Shown here: in pieces, positions 1 to 10,054 of the stretch
Position numbering within the stretch: the first letter of the stretch is position 1
Layout of the letters: each line of letters opens with the position of its first letter
Origin: Podospora pseudoanserina
Lineage: Eukaryota > Ascomycota > Sordariomycetes > Sordariales > Podosporaceae
Assembly (NCBI RefSeq): GCF_035222485.1
Contig: NC_085925.1
Coordinates: 2,170,001 to 2,234,000 of the forward strand
Direction of reading: 5' to 3'
Length of the DNA stretch: 64,000 nucleotides
Translations under genes and position numbers: made by a program
Notes under the pieces: model-generated
Told to the model about the DNA's origin: nothing
What the model saw: only the letters and a program-made list of their open reading frames with translations
The model's database searches: none

Positions 1-571
1 GACCACGAAACAAATCAAAGGCGATTTCGTTTGGTAAAAAGGGATTCACCAGCATGGTCATGGCGAACCAGGCCGAGCCAAAGATGAACATCCTTCTTTT
101 GCCGTAGATGTCAGCTATCCTGCCCCAGAGAAGGAGGAAGCAGCCAAAGGTGAGGGAGTAGGCCGAGACGATCCATTGGAGGCGGGTGTCGGGGATGGAA
201 AGGTCGCGGCCTATGGTTGGGAGGATGATGACCACTGCTTGGCCAGAGAGGGTCTATTTTAGTCGTTAGTTGTCAAGTCTGTGCATAGGTAGTGAAGGGA
301 AGACGCGTACGTTGAGAAAACTCGCGCCTGTGACGGTAGCCACGAGGGCGATACATCGCGCTTTTGAGAACGGCAAGTCCGATTTGGGCGGTTCATCGTC
401 GTCGTGTGGTATTTCTTGGGCGACGTTGGTGGTGTCGGTGAGCTCATCGCTTGACTTCGAGTCACCCCCTTCCGATCTCGCTTGGATTCTCTCACGGGCC
501 GACGATGCTGATGCTGCCGCCAACTGCCGGTGCGGAGAGATCTTGTCATGGTCAACTGCCGGTGTTGCCAT
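1..571 (-). CDS. MFS transporter, DHA2 (drug:H+ antiporter) type, 5' part only
   Basis: Start and first two exons of a major facilitator superfamily transporter; the rest lies beyond the left edge. Exon 1 runs 571-311 and exon 2 from 253 to the edge, around a 57-bp GT-AG intron (310-254). Exon 1 encodes a polar cytoplasmic N-terminus followed by the first membrane helix (ALVATVTGASFLNTLSGQA after splicing). Exon 2 carries the family hallmarks VIILPTIGRDL and SAYSLTFGCFLLLWG, then loop motif A, GRIADIYGKRR. This matches the 14-helix DHA2 group of plasma-membrane exporters of drugs and toxins. The substrate cannot be told. ATG 571 lies in an ATAACAATGG context. A transposon begins only 114 bp upstream, so the native promoter may be displaced. 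Family call confident; specificity unknown. Confidence 0.85.
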
Positions 572-685
572 TGTTATGCAGGCGGCTCACACTCCAATTT
601 TTTTTTTTAATTTTTTTTGGATGGAAAGGAAAAGCAACGATGGTGTTGTGATGAAGGGGATGGAAATATTTTTTTTGAATTTGAG

Positions 686-730
686 TAACGTACATTATCA
701 GCGAGTGACCCATATCAGCGAGTGACCCAC
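686..730 (+). repeat. left terminal inverted repeat of the pogo-like element
   Basis: Perfect reverse complement of 2504-2548. Inside it a 17-bp unit, ATCAGCGAGTGACCCA plus T or C, occurs twice in tandem (697-713 and 714-730), preceded by TAACGTACATT. The doubled unit is a likely pair of transposase binding sites. Confidence 0.95.
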
Positions 731-771
731 CTCCCACCACACCCTAACAAACCATCCTCAATTATACCACA

Positions 772-944
772 TCAACATAAGGAATTAACTATAATTACAT
801 CAGAAACAGCTGAATCAGATGCTTCTGCAGCCTCCTGGCAAGTGCGCGCATTATGGCCAGGCTTGCCGCACACACTACAGCACCGAACCTTCGTACGAGC
901 CCCCTGCATTACTACTTTCCGGCTGCGTTTCTTGCACTCCCTCC
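772..944 (-). pseudogene. out-of-frame zinc-knuckle tail of the transposase
   Basis: Minus-strand frame encoding a CCHC zinc knuckle, CSVCGKPGHNARTC, and an acidic end, terminating at 772. This is the usual C-terminus of fungal pogo-type transposases, but it is not in frame with the 500-codon transposase. Plain frameshift decay is the simplest reading. Confidence 0.75.
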
Positions 945-2447
945 CTATCCACGGCCTTCTGATCCAGTAGATCCTGTGCCTCTTGTACAGTAAGTGACCC
1001 TCCAAGCCTTACGCGTGTTTTTAGCTCTCCGGCGTTTGCTTAATGCCTCATTGGCCTTACGGAGCGACGAGACCTCTGCACGAAGGAGAGCCACCTGGTG
1101 CATTATAGCTGTTGTACCCTTAGTAAGCTGGTCTACCGCAGCCAACATTGAAGTCGGAGAGCTATTTTGATGGTTGGCAATGCGAGTCTTAATAAGCGTT
1201 GACTGTGAATTGGCTTCTCGAGGGTTGTGTGGTGTTTGGGAGACCCAAGGTTGTGCAGTGCCGGGCCGTGAGTTTGGAGGTGTTGGCGTACGAAGCTTTA
1301 CATCTAGCTTAAAAAGCACCTTCTCTGGATCGTATAGTATAAGGCCAGCACCTGCAAAGCCACCCTGTATATTCTTCTCCGTTATAGAGGCGTAGAAGGC
1401 CTCGCGGAAGGCACAGAGGAACTCGAGCTTGCTTACGTGGTTGATATGCATGCGCATCAAGTCCTCGATCTGGCGGCCGTACGCCTGTTTTAGCGGCCCA
1501 AAGCAGCCAACATCGAGTGGCTGGAGGAGGTGGGAGGAATGTGGAGGCATGCAGAGCGTAATAATATTATTCTGCTGGCAGTAGCGCTCGAATTCGGTCG
1601 AGTGGTGGCTTTCGTGGCCGTCGAGGATTAACAACCGGTATTTGCCCTTTATACGGGACGCTGTATAATGGTCGAAGTGTTTGATCCAATCTAGGCCTAC
1701 CGCATTGGTAGTCCAGCCATTATCGGTAGTTGCGATACGCCAGGTGGACGGTAGGTTGCACTCGGTATACCAGTTGGCAAGGTGGTACTGCGCGGCTAAG
1801 ATAATGAAAGGAGGGATGGCCCAGCCGAGGGCATTAACTCCCTGGATTACCGTTGCCCATTCGCGGTTGCCAGGCTGGGCCAGTTTCGCCTTGCTAAGGC
1901 CGTCTGAGGTCGTAACTACCATACCCGCGAAGATAATACCCATCATAAACCCAGTCTCGTCGAAGTTGTAGATATCGTCATCTACAATACCGTACTTGGC
2001 CTTAGTGTTCCGTATAAGCGCGAACCACTCGCTAATAACTTTTGGATCCTCGCATTTGGCCCTCTGGTAGTCGTATCTACGCGTAAAGCGCGTACGGAGC
2101 TCTGGTTGGCGTTTAACAAATCGATGTACCCAGAGCTTGCCGACAGGGGGCGCATCGCGTACGCGTAGCAGTTGGTTGGCCATATCTTCCACACCACGCA
2201 ATCTGGGTGGAAAAGCTCGCGCACATAGCTCAATAATGTATTGGACAATAGCCTCCTCTTCTGATTGAGTGAGCTTCTTCGAATTAGGTGTTATATCGCG
2301 TCGTGCAGGCTTGCCGATGCGGCGACGCCCTAGTGTTTTACGGTCGACTCCGTAAATTTTAGCTGCAGCTCGTTCGCTTAGATTCTCGTCATTTTGAAGA
2401 GCTTGGAGGGCTAAGATTATCTGGCTTTCGTTTGAAGTAGTGGGCAT
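945..2447 (-). CDS. pogo-family transposase (CENP-B HTH + DDE_1)
   Basis: 500-codon open frame. Residues 1-60 form the N-terminal helix-turn-helix (ERAAAKIYGVDRKTLGRR). A CENP-B-type DNA-binding domain follows at about 65-130 (WVHRFVKRQPELRTRF). The DDE_1 catalytic core has its acidic residues visible in YNFDETGF, LILDGHESHHS and LLQPLDVGCFGPLK. A basic, coiled-coil-like tail follows (LLRAEVSSLRKANEALSKRRR). Related fungal transposases continue into a C-terminal zinc knuckle; here the frame runs out soon after KRRRAKNTR into unrelated residues and a stop. The expected continuation (LGGSLTVQEAQDLLDQK) is in a second frame and the knuckle (CSVCGKPGHNARTC) in a third. At least two frameshifts therefore separate catalytic core and knuckle. 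ATG 2447 is the first start in the element. Confidence 0.92.
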   Translation of the reverse strand: MPTTSNESQIILALQALQNDENLSERAAAKIYGVDRKTLGRRRIGKPARRDITPNSKKLTQSEEEAIVQYIIELCARAFPPRLRGVEDMANQLLRVRDAPPVGKLWVHRFVKRQPELRTRFTRRYDYQRAKCEDPKVISEWFALIRNTKAKYGIVDDDIYNFDETGFMMGIIFAGMVVTTSDGLSKAKLAQPGNREWATVIQGVNALGWAIPPFIILAAQYHLANWYTECNLPSTWRIATTDNGWTTNAVGLDWIKHFDHYTASRIKGKYRLLILDGHESHHSTEFERYCQQNNIITLCMPPHSSHLLQPLDVGCFGPLKQAYGRQIEDLMRMHINHVSKLEFLCAFREAFYASITEKNIQGGFAGAGLILYDPEKVLFKLDVKLRTPTPPNSRPGTAQPWVSQTPHNPREANSQSTLIKTRIANHQNSSPTSMLAAVDQLTKGTTAIMHQVALLRAEVSSLRKANEALSKRRRAKNTRKAWRVTYCTRGTGSTGSEGRG

Positions 2448-2503
2448 TTTGGATGGTAGAGGAAAGTTGTTGTGAAGTGCAAAGATGTCGCGTCGCGTAG
2501 AAA

Positions 2504-2548
2504 GTGGGTCACTCGCTGATATGGGTCACTCGCTGATAATGTACGTTA
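2504..2548 (-). repeat. right terminal inverted repeat of the pogo-like element
   Basis: Perfect 45-bp inverted copy of 686-730, ending in the TA that forms the second half of the target-site duplication. Contains the same doubled 17-bp unit in reverse. Confidence 0.95.
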
Positions 2549-3820
2549 GAGGTAAACGATATCCTGCCGGCCCCACCGGCTCGGTTGGGGATAGCGCGGG
2601 TGTATGGGCCATCACGACATAAGGTAAGGTATGGTACATGGTTCCTTCCCGAGTAGTAGTAAGATTTGGTCTGTGGGTTTGGAGGGGACGGGAGGAGGGA
2701 AAAGATGGGCGGCGGAATGTGGGACTCCGGAAATATCGTGGTGATGCCGGAACCGGGAGTGTCAGTGTGGCATGGGGATTTGACATGTTTTGGGTGAACT
2801 TGGCATGCAGGTAGGTCTCAGTCAGAAGATTATGCTTATGATCGCTACCTTTCCCTTGCTTGGAGTTGTAGCGAGGCTTTGAAATGAGATGAAGGGGTGG
2901 GGGCTGCTTTTCATGATGTTTCTTTCTCGACTTTCTTCGCTGTGATGACCTTGCAATGATAGATAATTCGGTACCTTGCAAAAACAGCTTGATTTGATGG
3001 TCTCATCAAAAGGCCCAGTAAGATCATATCAATCGCTATGTTTCTATTGCTGACAGGCTTGATTCTCTCGAGTCGTTATTGTCATGCAGCACACCTACTC
3101 AAGAATGCAATGACTTTACAAAACCACTTTGCGCCCTCTTCTACCATTGCGTTGATGAGTGGTTTATTGCAACTATGATATTTGACCAACCACAGCCATA
3201 TGACTTGCGCACTGCTCTTAATCTCTTTGTACCTAGTCAGAGCAACCTGAAAAGCTGCAGTCTCTCACTCAAGTCAAACAAACGTTTGGCCAGACCAAGC
3301 TGCTGAGCCTAGCCCATTGTAACAGACAGAGCCTTTGTCAATTCACAAGACATCAACGTAAAAACAATGACTGGTCTTGGTCACCAAGGAAAATAACAAG
3401 AGCCCCTTGGAAGCGCGTCGCAATCTTGACAACCACTATGCTTCTTTGTGTTCTTCATCAGTCAACAAGCTGGCAGTGCCTCAAGGGGCAGTTTGGCTTT
3501 CACAGGACATAGTAGGCCCGACAGCGTCAAGCAAGCGCACATCCAAATGCTGAAATATTTGGACATATATAAGCTTGCTTGACACATAACCATCCCATCA
3601 CCAAAACTTCATCCTCATCGGTTCTACTTTACTCGACAAGCTCACATCAGGAACTGTTTTGCCTCATCCTGACTCGATCCATCCCGCCTGTCTTCATACT
3701 CGTCGTCACTCTTCACTCCAGCCAACTTCATAGGTACTTCATCTCACTCCAGCCCACTTTATACTCCATCTCACTCCAATCATAGTCTTAGGTTTGACAT
3801 CAGTCTTGAACTCAGTCAAC
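2549..3820. other. intergenic: upstream region of the RNA-binding protein gene
   Basis: About 1.27 kb without a supportable gene. The last 250 bases (about 3570-3820) are pyrimidine-rich with CATC/CTCC runs typical of fungal promoters and 5' leaders, after a TATATAAG at about 3565. The stretch next to the transposon (2549-2990) has short open frames that resemble no family I know. Confidence 0.6.
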
Positions 3821-6370
3821 ATGTCTTCCTCAGAGAATAATCATGTCTCTCGGACTCCAGACACCGAAGGAGACTTCAGGTCTCCCAACTCGTTTGTCTA
3901 TGTCCGCACACCTATGGCAACAATCAGCAACAACACAGGGCTTAAGTCAACAGTCTACACTACCTCCGTTGACGAGAAGGACTCTTCCCATCAAGAGGGT
4001 CAGCAACGCCAGTACCAAGAACAGTGTCAACATCAGTATCGACAGCAGTATCAACCGCGGTATCGCCAGTCCAGCTATGCCAGCAGTCGCAGCAGTCTTG
4101 CCAATGAAGTCATCTTCGACCATGAAGACTCCCCTCCTCCGCTGAAAGACAACAACGGTCCCTTTCACCCTGCCAGCCCCTATGCCAAAGATGATCAAAG
4201 CCATGGCCTGGGCATCAACGCCGAACAAAGCTGCCTGCATCAAGAACAGCGAGGCACACGAACAGTCTCCAGCCCAGTAGGCACAAGCGGCAAGTACGGC
4301 AAGACCACAGAACAACCCCTCGCTGGGGTGAACTGGCGAGACCGCAGCATGAGCTATGGTGACAGCTACGGGGGACAGTGGTCTTCCAACCTACGGGGGT
4401 CAGCTGCCAGTGAGAGCTATGGCCCAAACAGGTTCTACCCCCCTGGTTACTACTTCTCACCTGCGAACCGTTGTAATCCAAGCTTCCGCTCTTACAAGTC
4501 GTCAGCGAGCACCGATCTTCTTGCCAGCCTCACAAGCAATGCCAGAAAAGCCCCTTTCGCTGCACAACCTTCGACAAACCGATTCAACGTGTTCCAGACG
4601 TTGGATAACAACAACAACAACAACAACAACAACCAGACCGACGAGAACGACGAAAAGATGTCGCACTGTCACAACAAGTCCGGAACCTTCGGCGTTGTCG
4701 GAGACGGCCGCTTCGGTGCCAGACCCACTCCCGCTGCCCCCGCCCCGCCTGTCCTCACCTCGATCGGTGCCTCCGGCTTTGCCTCAGGCAGAATGATGAG
4801 TCACCCCGGCGGGAACGACTCTGGAATCCTGGGCTTTGCCCAACCCCAACCCTCCGGCCCCGCCTACCACCCAGACGCCCTCTCCTCCCAGCTCCGGTCC
4901 TTGTCCTTCCGCTCCGGCGCCGCCGCCGTCCAAGCTCCTGGCCCCTTTTCCGCTGCCCAGCAGCACCCCTTCCCGGGCCAGCAGCGCCCCTTTTTCTCTC
5001 AGCCTGCCGCCGCCCCCTTGTTTCCCGCTGGCTTTTGCCCCCTCGCGTCCGTCCCCGAGACCGCCGTCGTCCGAGCTGGTCCCTCCTCCTCCGGCGCCCT
5101 CGTCCCAGCCCCTGGGCAGCCCTTTTTCTTCCGGCCGATGGAGTGCCGCACCCACCGCCGCCTGACCGAACTCGAGTCCTACGACTTGATGATCAAGGGG
5201 TTCAGCCCCAACTACAAGGGGAACCCGGACCTGGACCGGAACCGGAGCGCGACTATCCCCGAGGACATGAACTGTTCTCTCTTCCTGGTGGGCTTGCCCG
5301 CCGATGTGACGACCCACGAGCTGCTTGCTGGGGTGAGGAACGTGGGACGGGTGTATGCCACCCACATCAACCCCCCTGAGCCGGAGAAGGGCCACGAGCA
5401 GAGCGCGGCCAAGATTGTGTTTTTCGAGAGGAGTGCTGCCGGTACGTGTTCATTCCCTTCCCCTTTTCTTCATATGCATTCAAGCATTCCCACCACGCCT
5501 CAGAAAGTTCTGAGTAGGCCTTCCAAAAGTTTGGATGGGCCTGTTGACCATCTTTTTAAGCCTTTCGAGCTATCGAATAGGCATATCATGCTGTCAAATA
5601 GGCCTTCCAAACTCTTGGACATGCCTTCAAGATATCTTCAGACCCCTTCCCACTATCTTGAGACGCCTCTTGGCCATCTTTTTAGGCCTATTGAACTCTC
5701 GAATAGGCCTAAAAGATGAGTTGGCACGCCTTCAAAACTCCTTGACAGGCCTCTCAAACCCCTTTTGACGCATGCAACGTTCTTCCAAACGCATGAAACC
5801 AGAAAGCTAACCCACCCTTCCCACCAGAACGCTTCTTCCGCCAAACCACAACCCAGGGCTTCCGCATCCCAACCCGCGCTCCTCCCCACAACCCCGCCCG
5901 CGTGACCTGGAACCGCATCCGGTCCGCCGAAGTCGACATCAACGGCTCAAAGTCTCGCGTCCTCCTCATCTCCGGACCCCCCCACATCGTCAACGAGCAG
6001 CACCTCCGCGAGTACTTCGACAACAAGCTCATCTACCAAGTCGACGAGATCATCGTCCACCACCCCGGCGCCGTCCCTGCCGCCTTGCCCGCTCCCCCCG
6101 GTTCCTCTGCTGCCAATCCCTCGACAGGCAACCTCTCTAGCTCTGGTGGTCCCCGCGCCCCAGCCGGCCTATTGGCCTATAACGACGTCCCTTCCGGCGC
6201 TCCCGTTACCAGCTACAGCAACATCCCCCTCGCCGCCGGTCCTCTCATCCTCGGCAACAACGACAAAAACGACAAAAACGACAACAACGACAGCAACGAC
6301 AACAACGACAACAACGACAACAACGACAACAACGACAACAACGACAACAACGACAACAACGACAACAACG

Positions 6371-6406
<36 letters not shown>

Positions 6407-6984
6407 GCAACGACGACGACAACGACAACAGTGGCGCCAGCGGCTTCAGCCCCGGCCACTCCAAGTCCGCCTCCAGCATCAGCTCCGGAAGCCACAGACC
6501 CAGCTCTCTCCTGGGCCAGCTCAAGGGCGATAGAGCCCTCATCGAGTTCCGCTTCGGCAGTTACCGCTGCCAGTCCGAGGCAGCCCGCATGGCTCTCGTG
6601 AGAGAGTTTAGGGAATTTGGGGTCTTGTGCGAATTTGGGAGGGATCCTTGTGATCGTGTGAAGAAGAAGGAGGAAGGAAAGGGGAAGGGGAGAGAGGAGG
6701 AGCAGCAGGTAGAGGTTTATTTAGGTGGTGGTGGAGATGGTTGTGAGGACCACCACCCTTTCTGGAGGGGAGGAGAAGCTGGGATGGGTGGTGGTGCGTT
6801 TGCCGGCGGTGCTGGTGTGGGGGGTGATGCGTTTGCTGACGGCGAGGGGGGCTTCGGCTCCGTGTTCACTCCGGGTGCGGGCGCGCACCTGTCCGCGACG
6901 ACCCTGGCTGGGAGTTACTTCCAGTCGCGGGCTCAGAGCGACAGCGTGCGCGGCCTGTGGGGTGGTGCTCGTGAGGGGGCGTGA
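3821..6984 (+). CDS. large disordered RRM-type RNA-binding protein
   Basis: Two exons, 3821-5441 and 5828-6984, with a 386-bp intron (GTACGT donor, CACCAG acceptor); 925 residues. About residues 1-480 are low-complexity: QYQ-rich, a run of Asn, then Pro/Ala-rich. An RRM-like fold follows ([28 protein letters not shown]) and continues over the splice into [14 protein letters not shown] second RRM-like segment ([20 protein letters not shown]) is interrupted by a Ser/Gly/Asn-Asp repeat insert before its last strand ([18 protein letters not shown]). The C-terminus is Gly-rich. It resembles fungal RRM proteins of the Mei2-like kind but I cannot name it. Start ATG 3821 (CAACATGTC) is the first true ATG of the frame. 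Probably acts in mRNA binding; that is inference. Confidence 0.8.
4607..4633 (+). repeat. AAC trinucleotide microsatellite (poly-Asn)
   Basis: Nine AAC units inside the RNA-binding protein gene, read in frame as a run of asparagine. Confidence 0.9.
5498..5770 (+). repeat. 21-bp minisatellite inside an intron
   Basis: Thirteen contiguous degenerate units of exactly 21 bp. All start with CCT except the unit at 5582, which starts with CAT. Unit starts are 5498, 5519, 5540, 5561, 5582, 5603, 5624, 5645, 5666, 5687, 5708, 5729 and 5750. Units at 5540/5561 and 5666/5687 are especially alike (CATCTTTTTARG then TCGAATAGG), suggesting a higher-order duplication of six units (126 bp). The array fills most of the 386-bp intron of the RNA-binding protein gene. 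Confidence 0.85.
6256..6427 (+). repeat. GACAACAAC-type repeat encoding Asn/Asp tract
   Basis: Nine-base repeat (GACAACAAC and variants) passing into pure AAC. It encodes about 57 residues of (Asn-Asp-Asn)n and poly-Asn within the second RRM-like region of the RNA-binding protein. Other frames give long runs of Thr or Val/Leu, which are shadows. Confidence 0.92.
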
Positions 6985-8304
6985 GGGGAAGTTTGAGTTT
7001 TCGGGGAGGATTCTGTTTCGGGGTTTTTTTTGTTTGGGTTTTTTTTTTGTTTTTCTTCTCTGCGATGGCAAACGGCTTCCTGAGTTTGGAGTTGGGGTGA
7101 GAGAATGGTCGGGGGGGTTTTGGTGGTCTCGCCGGGAAATGCCAAAGTTGCGCCAATTGGCGCTTTAGTATCTTTTTGTTTTGTCCTTTTGCTCATGGAT
7201 AATGGCATCTGAGATGGGGTCAGGAGATAAATAGCATTGCAACTGTGGGAATACCAAGACTGTTCGGACATCAAGAATATGGACTGCTGTGACTGTGGTT
7301 TGTGATGGTCGTGATGTTCGTGATGCTCTTCAACATGCCATGTTCTATTATGGCATTGAGAACAACTGACAGGATATGACCCGTCCACACACATTATGAC
7401 CAGGTTGCATTGACACTGAAGCAGACATATTGCGGATGGTGACACTGCGATATTGATGGAACATTGAACAGATGAAGTCTCATCAACCCTAACCCAGCAA
7501 CAATATGGCAGTACAGGGTGGGGCATGGCGTTCCAGATCTTCGGGAGAGATCTTGGCACAGTGACGTCATGGGTCTTTCATGATGCCATCACCCAACTAA
7601 AGGATGGTATCTCACGAGACGCGGGTTCATTGATGGCAGCTCTTTGGTCCAACGTGGAGGAGAGTCAAGTAAATCCTCTGATATTGTGTCACCGGGGCCA
7701 ATCACAGGCAGCCACTGCCCTCAAACACACGCGTTCTGTTGGCGAGCAGCCACGGCAGCCCCCCACCTCGACGCTGGTGAACCACGACAGCCATTCGCCC
7801 CTCCCCTTGTAGCCTTCATTACGTCACAACGGAGAAATATGTCCTTCAACGGCGGCACTGGGCGGCCAGCATGTGAGAATTCCTTTCCCACTCATGTCGG
7901 TACGAGATGAGCAGCTACTTCCAGCTGATTCTTTGAGCAGCTAGCAGCAACTCCCGGTGTCCCCAGCTGGCAGATCATTGCTCCCCTGCCAAAAAAAAAC
8001 AAGCAGAGGTAAAACCCACTTATAGCTAGATTAGGTAGCAGTGACGTCTTGGACTCTTTCTTTCACAGACCCACAAACAAACCAACAGTGAACGTCTGGA
8101 ACCGACCCTCCAACGTCCGCCAATATACTGCGCTTTGCACCTTCAACTTCCTCCTTTTCTCCTCTTCCTCTCCATACCAATTTGATACCCAACCACCATC
8201 ACCAACCGCGATATTTTCCTCAGCCAGCAAAGAGGCATCTCCTTTCCCGCCTTTACACATCTACAACTACAACATCTTGCTGAAGAAAAAATAACACCAT
8301 CATC
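6985..8304. other. intergenic between two same-strand genes
   Basis: 1.3 kb with poly-T runs (7022-7055) behind the RNA-binding gene, then unremarkable sequence. From about 8040 there is a pyrimidine-rich leader (CTTCC, CATC) for the Ish1-repeat gene. No gene supported. Confidence 0.6.
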
Positions 8305-10054
8305 ATGAGGATCGCCAAAGCGCTCCTGTCGTTGGCCCTCGTGGCTGACGCAGCTATCGCTAGCTCTTGGTTTTCCAATGCTGGTAAGTCATGACTTGTG
8401 TTTTTTCTCGACTTCTCCAGCTCATTATTAACAAGATCTGCAGCCTACAACAAGTGGCACGAGACTGAGCTTGAGCGTTGGCTCTCCGATCACGATGTCC
8501 CCTATCCCACTCCTGCCGACCGCAAGGATCTCGAGAAGCTTGTCCAGAAGAACTGGGAGTCGCATGTCGTAACACCATACAACAGCTGGGACGCTGCCCA
8601 GCTTAATAGCTATCTCAAGCAGAAGGGTGTCGAGACCAAGGATTCCGCCCAGGCCAGTCGCGATTCTCTCATCAGCCAGGTGAAGGGCTACTGGTACGAG
8701 ACGGAGGACAAGGCTCAAACCGCCTGGACCAATGTCAAGGACTGGATTCTGGACAGCTGGACCGACAGCCAGCTAAAGGCCTTCTGCGATCATTATGGTA
8801 TTCCTGGTAAGTTGACATGACGTCATGTCTTGAATGTTTGAGGCGTCGACTAACACCGCCATAGTTCCCCAACCCCGCACCCGTGATACTCTCCTTCAGA
8901 AGGCTAGGGTCGCTTACGAAACCGCTGCTCAAAAGGCCGGTGAGACTGCTGCCTACCCTGGCAACTGGTTGTACGAGACCTGGTCCGAGTCTGATCTCAA
9001 GGAGTGGCTTGATACCCATGGCATCCCGGCTCCTCAACCTACCACCCGCGACAAGCTCATTGCCTCTGTCCGCCGCAACTCCCGACTTGCCTCGCTTCGC
9101 ATGCAGGAGCAGAAGGCTGCTGCTCAGAAGAAGGCTCAGGAAGCTTATGCCACCCTCACTGACAAGGTTATTGACGCCTGGAGCGAGTCTCAGTTGAAGG
9201 AGTTCTGCGACAAGAATAGCATCCCCGTTCCTCAAGGTACCAAGCTCAACCAGCTCCGCTCTCTTGTCCGCAAGCACCGCGCTGAGATCATGGGTGACAC
9301 CGTTGCCTCAACCGCTGCCTCCGCCTATGGTGCTGCTACTTCCAACGTTGGCGAGAACGTTGCCAAGGCTACTGATGTCACTTCCCAGGCCGCTCTGGAT
9401 GCCTTCAACGCTGCCGTCAACACCTGGTCTGAGAGCCGTCTCAAGGGCTACCTTGACGCCCGTGGAGTCCCCGTTCCTCAGGGATCCAAGACTGATGAGC
9501 TTCGTGCGCTCGTACGCAAGCATGCCCACAAGGCTGCTACCGGCTGGAGCGCCTGGACCTGGGACGATCTGACCCTCGACAACCTCAAGGCCTACCTCGC
9601 TTCCTCTGGAGACGCTGCGGCGAAGAAGGCTGGTGAGAAGGCTGGCGCTACTCGCGAGGAGCTTGTCCAGGCTGCCAACGCTGCCTACGCATCTGCTTCT
9701 TCTGCCGGTGGTAACTCCTTTGCCTCTGCTACCAGCTACCTTTCTCATGCCACCGACAATGCCAAGGCTGCTACCTTTGATACCTGGAGCGAGAGTGATC
9801 TCAAGGCCTACTTGGACAGCTATGGCATTCCCGTCCCTCAGGGTTCAAGTCTCAATGAGATCCGTGCCCTTGCTCGTCGCCAGTGGACTTACTACAAGTA
9901 CGGCACCTCGTCTCCTTCCGAGACCATCTTCGCTAAGATCAAGGAAAACGTCTTGAGCGGCTGGGACTGGGTCACCGGTCAGGTCATGGCTGGCTCTGAT
10001 GCCGCCAAGAAGAAGGCTGAGGAGGGCCGTGCCAAGGCGCATAAGGAGCTCTAA
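8305..10054 (+). CDS. secreted/ER Ish1-repeat (Msc1-like) stress protein
   Basis: Three exons: 8305-8383, 8444-8806 and 8865-10054; introns of 60 and 58 bp with GTAAGT donors; 543 residues. A signal peptide is visible (MRIAKALLSLALVADAAIA). The mature part is eight Ish1-like helical repeats with the pattern W-[ST]-E/D-S-x-L-K-x-[FY]-[LC]-D-x-x-G-I-P-V-P-Q followed by a basic helix (LRSLVRKH). The core WSESQLKEFCD is typical. The family includes S. pombe Ish1 (stress-induced, nuclear envelope) and yeast Msc1. The repeats are SAP-like helix pairs; the signal peptide places it in the ER/nuclear-envelope lumen or outside. Repeat 7 is atypical (WTWDDLTLDNLKAYL). Function inferred from the family: stress or envelope related. 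Confidence 0.9.

Larger units (their letters stand above)
686..2548 (-). mobile_element. pogo-like (Tc1/mariner superfamily) DNA transposon
   Basis: A 1.86-kb class II element bounded by perfect 45-bp terminal inverted repeats (686-730 and 2504-2548, counting the flanking TA). It starts and ends with TA, the expected target-site duplication of pogo/Tc1-mariner elements. It holds one transposase frame on the minus strand with HTH and DDE parts open. Identical TIRs and a long open frame point to a recent insertion without strong RIP decay. The C-terminal tail of the transposase is split between frames, so the copy may be non-autonomous. It sits between the MFS gene (start codon at 571) and the long upstream region of the RNA-binding protein gene (start at 3821). 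Confidence 0.93.

Noticed and set aside
6146-6601. poly-Thr frame and, on the minus strand, poly-Val/poly-Leu frames
   Set aside because: Other-frame readings of the GACAACAAC repeat in the RNA-binding protein gene.
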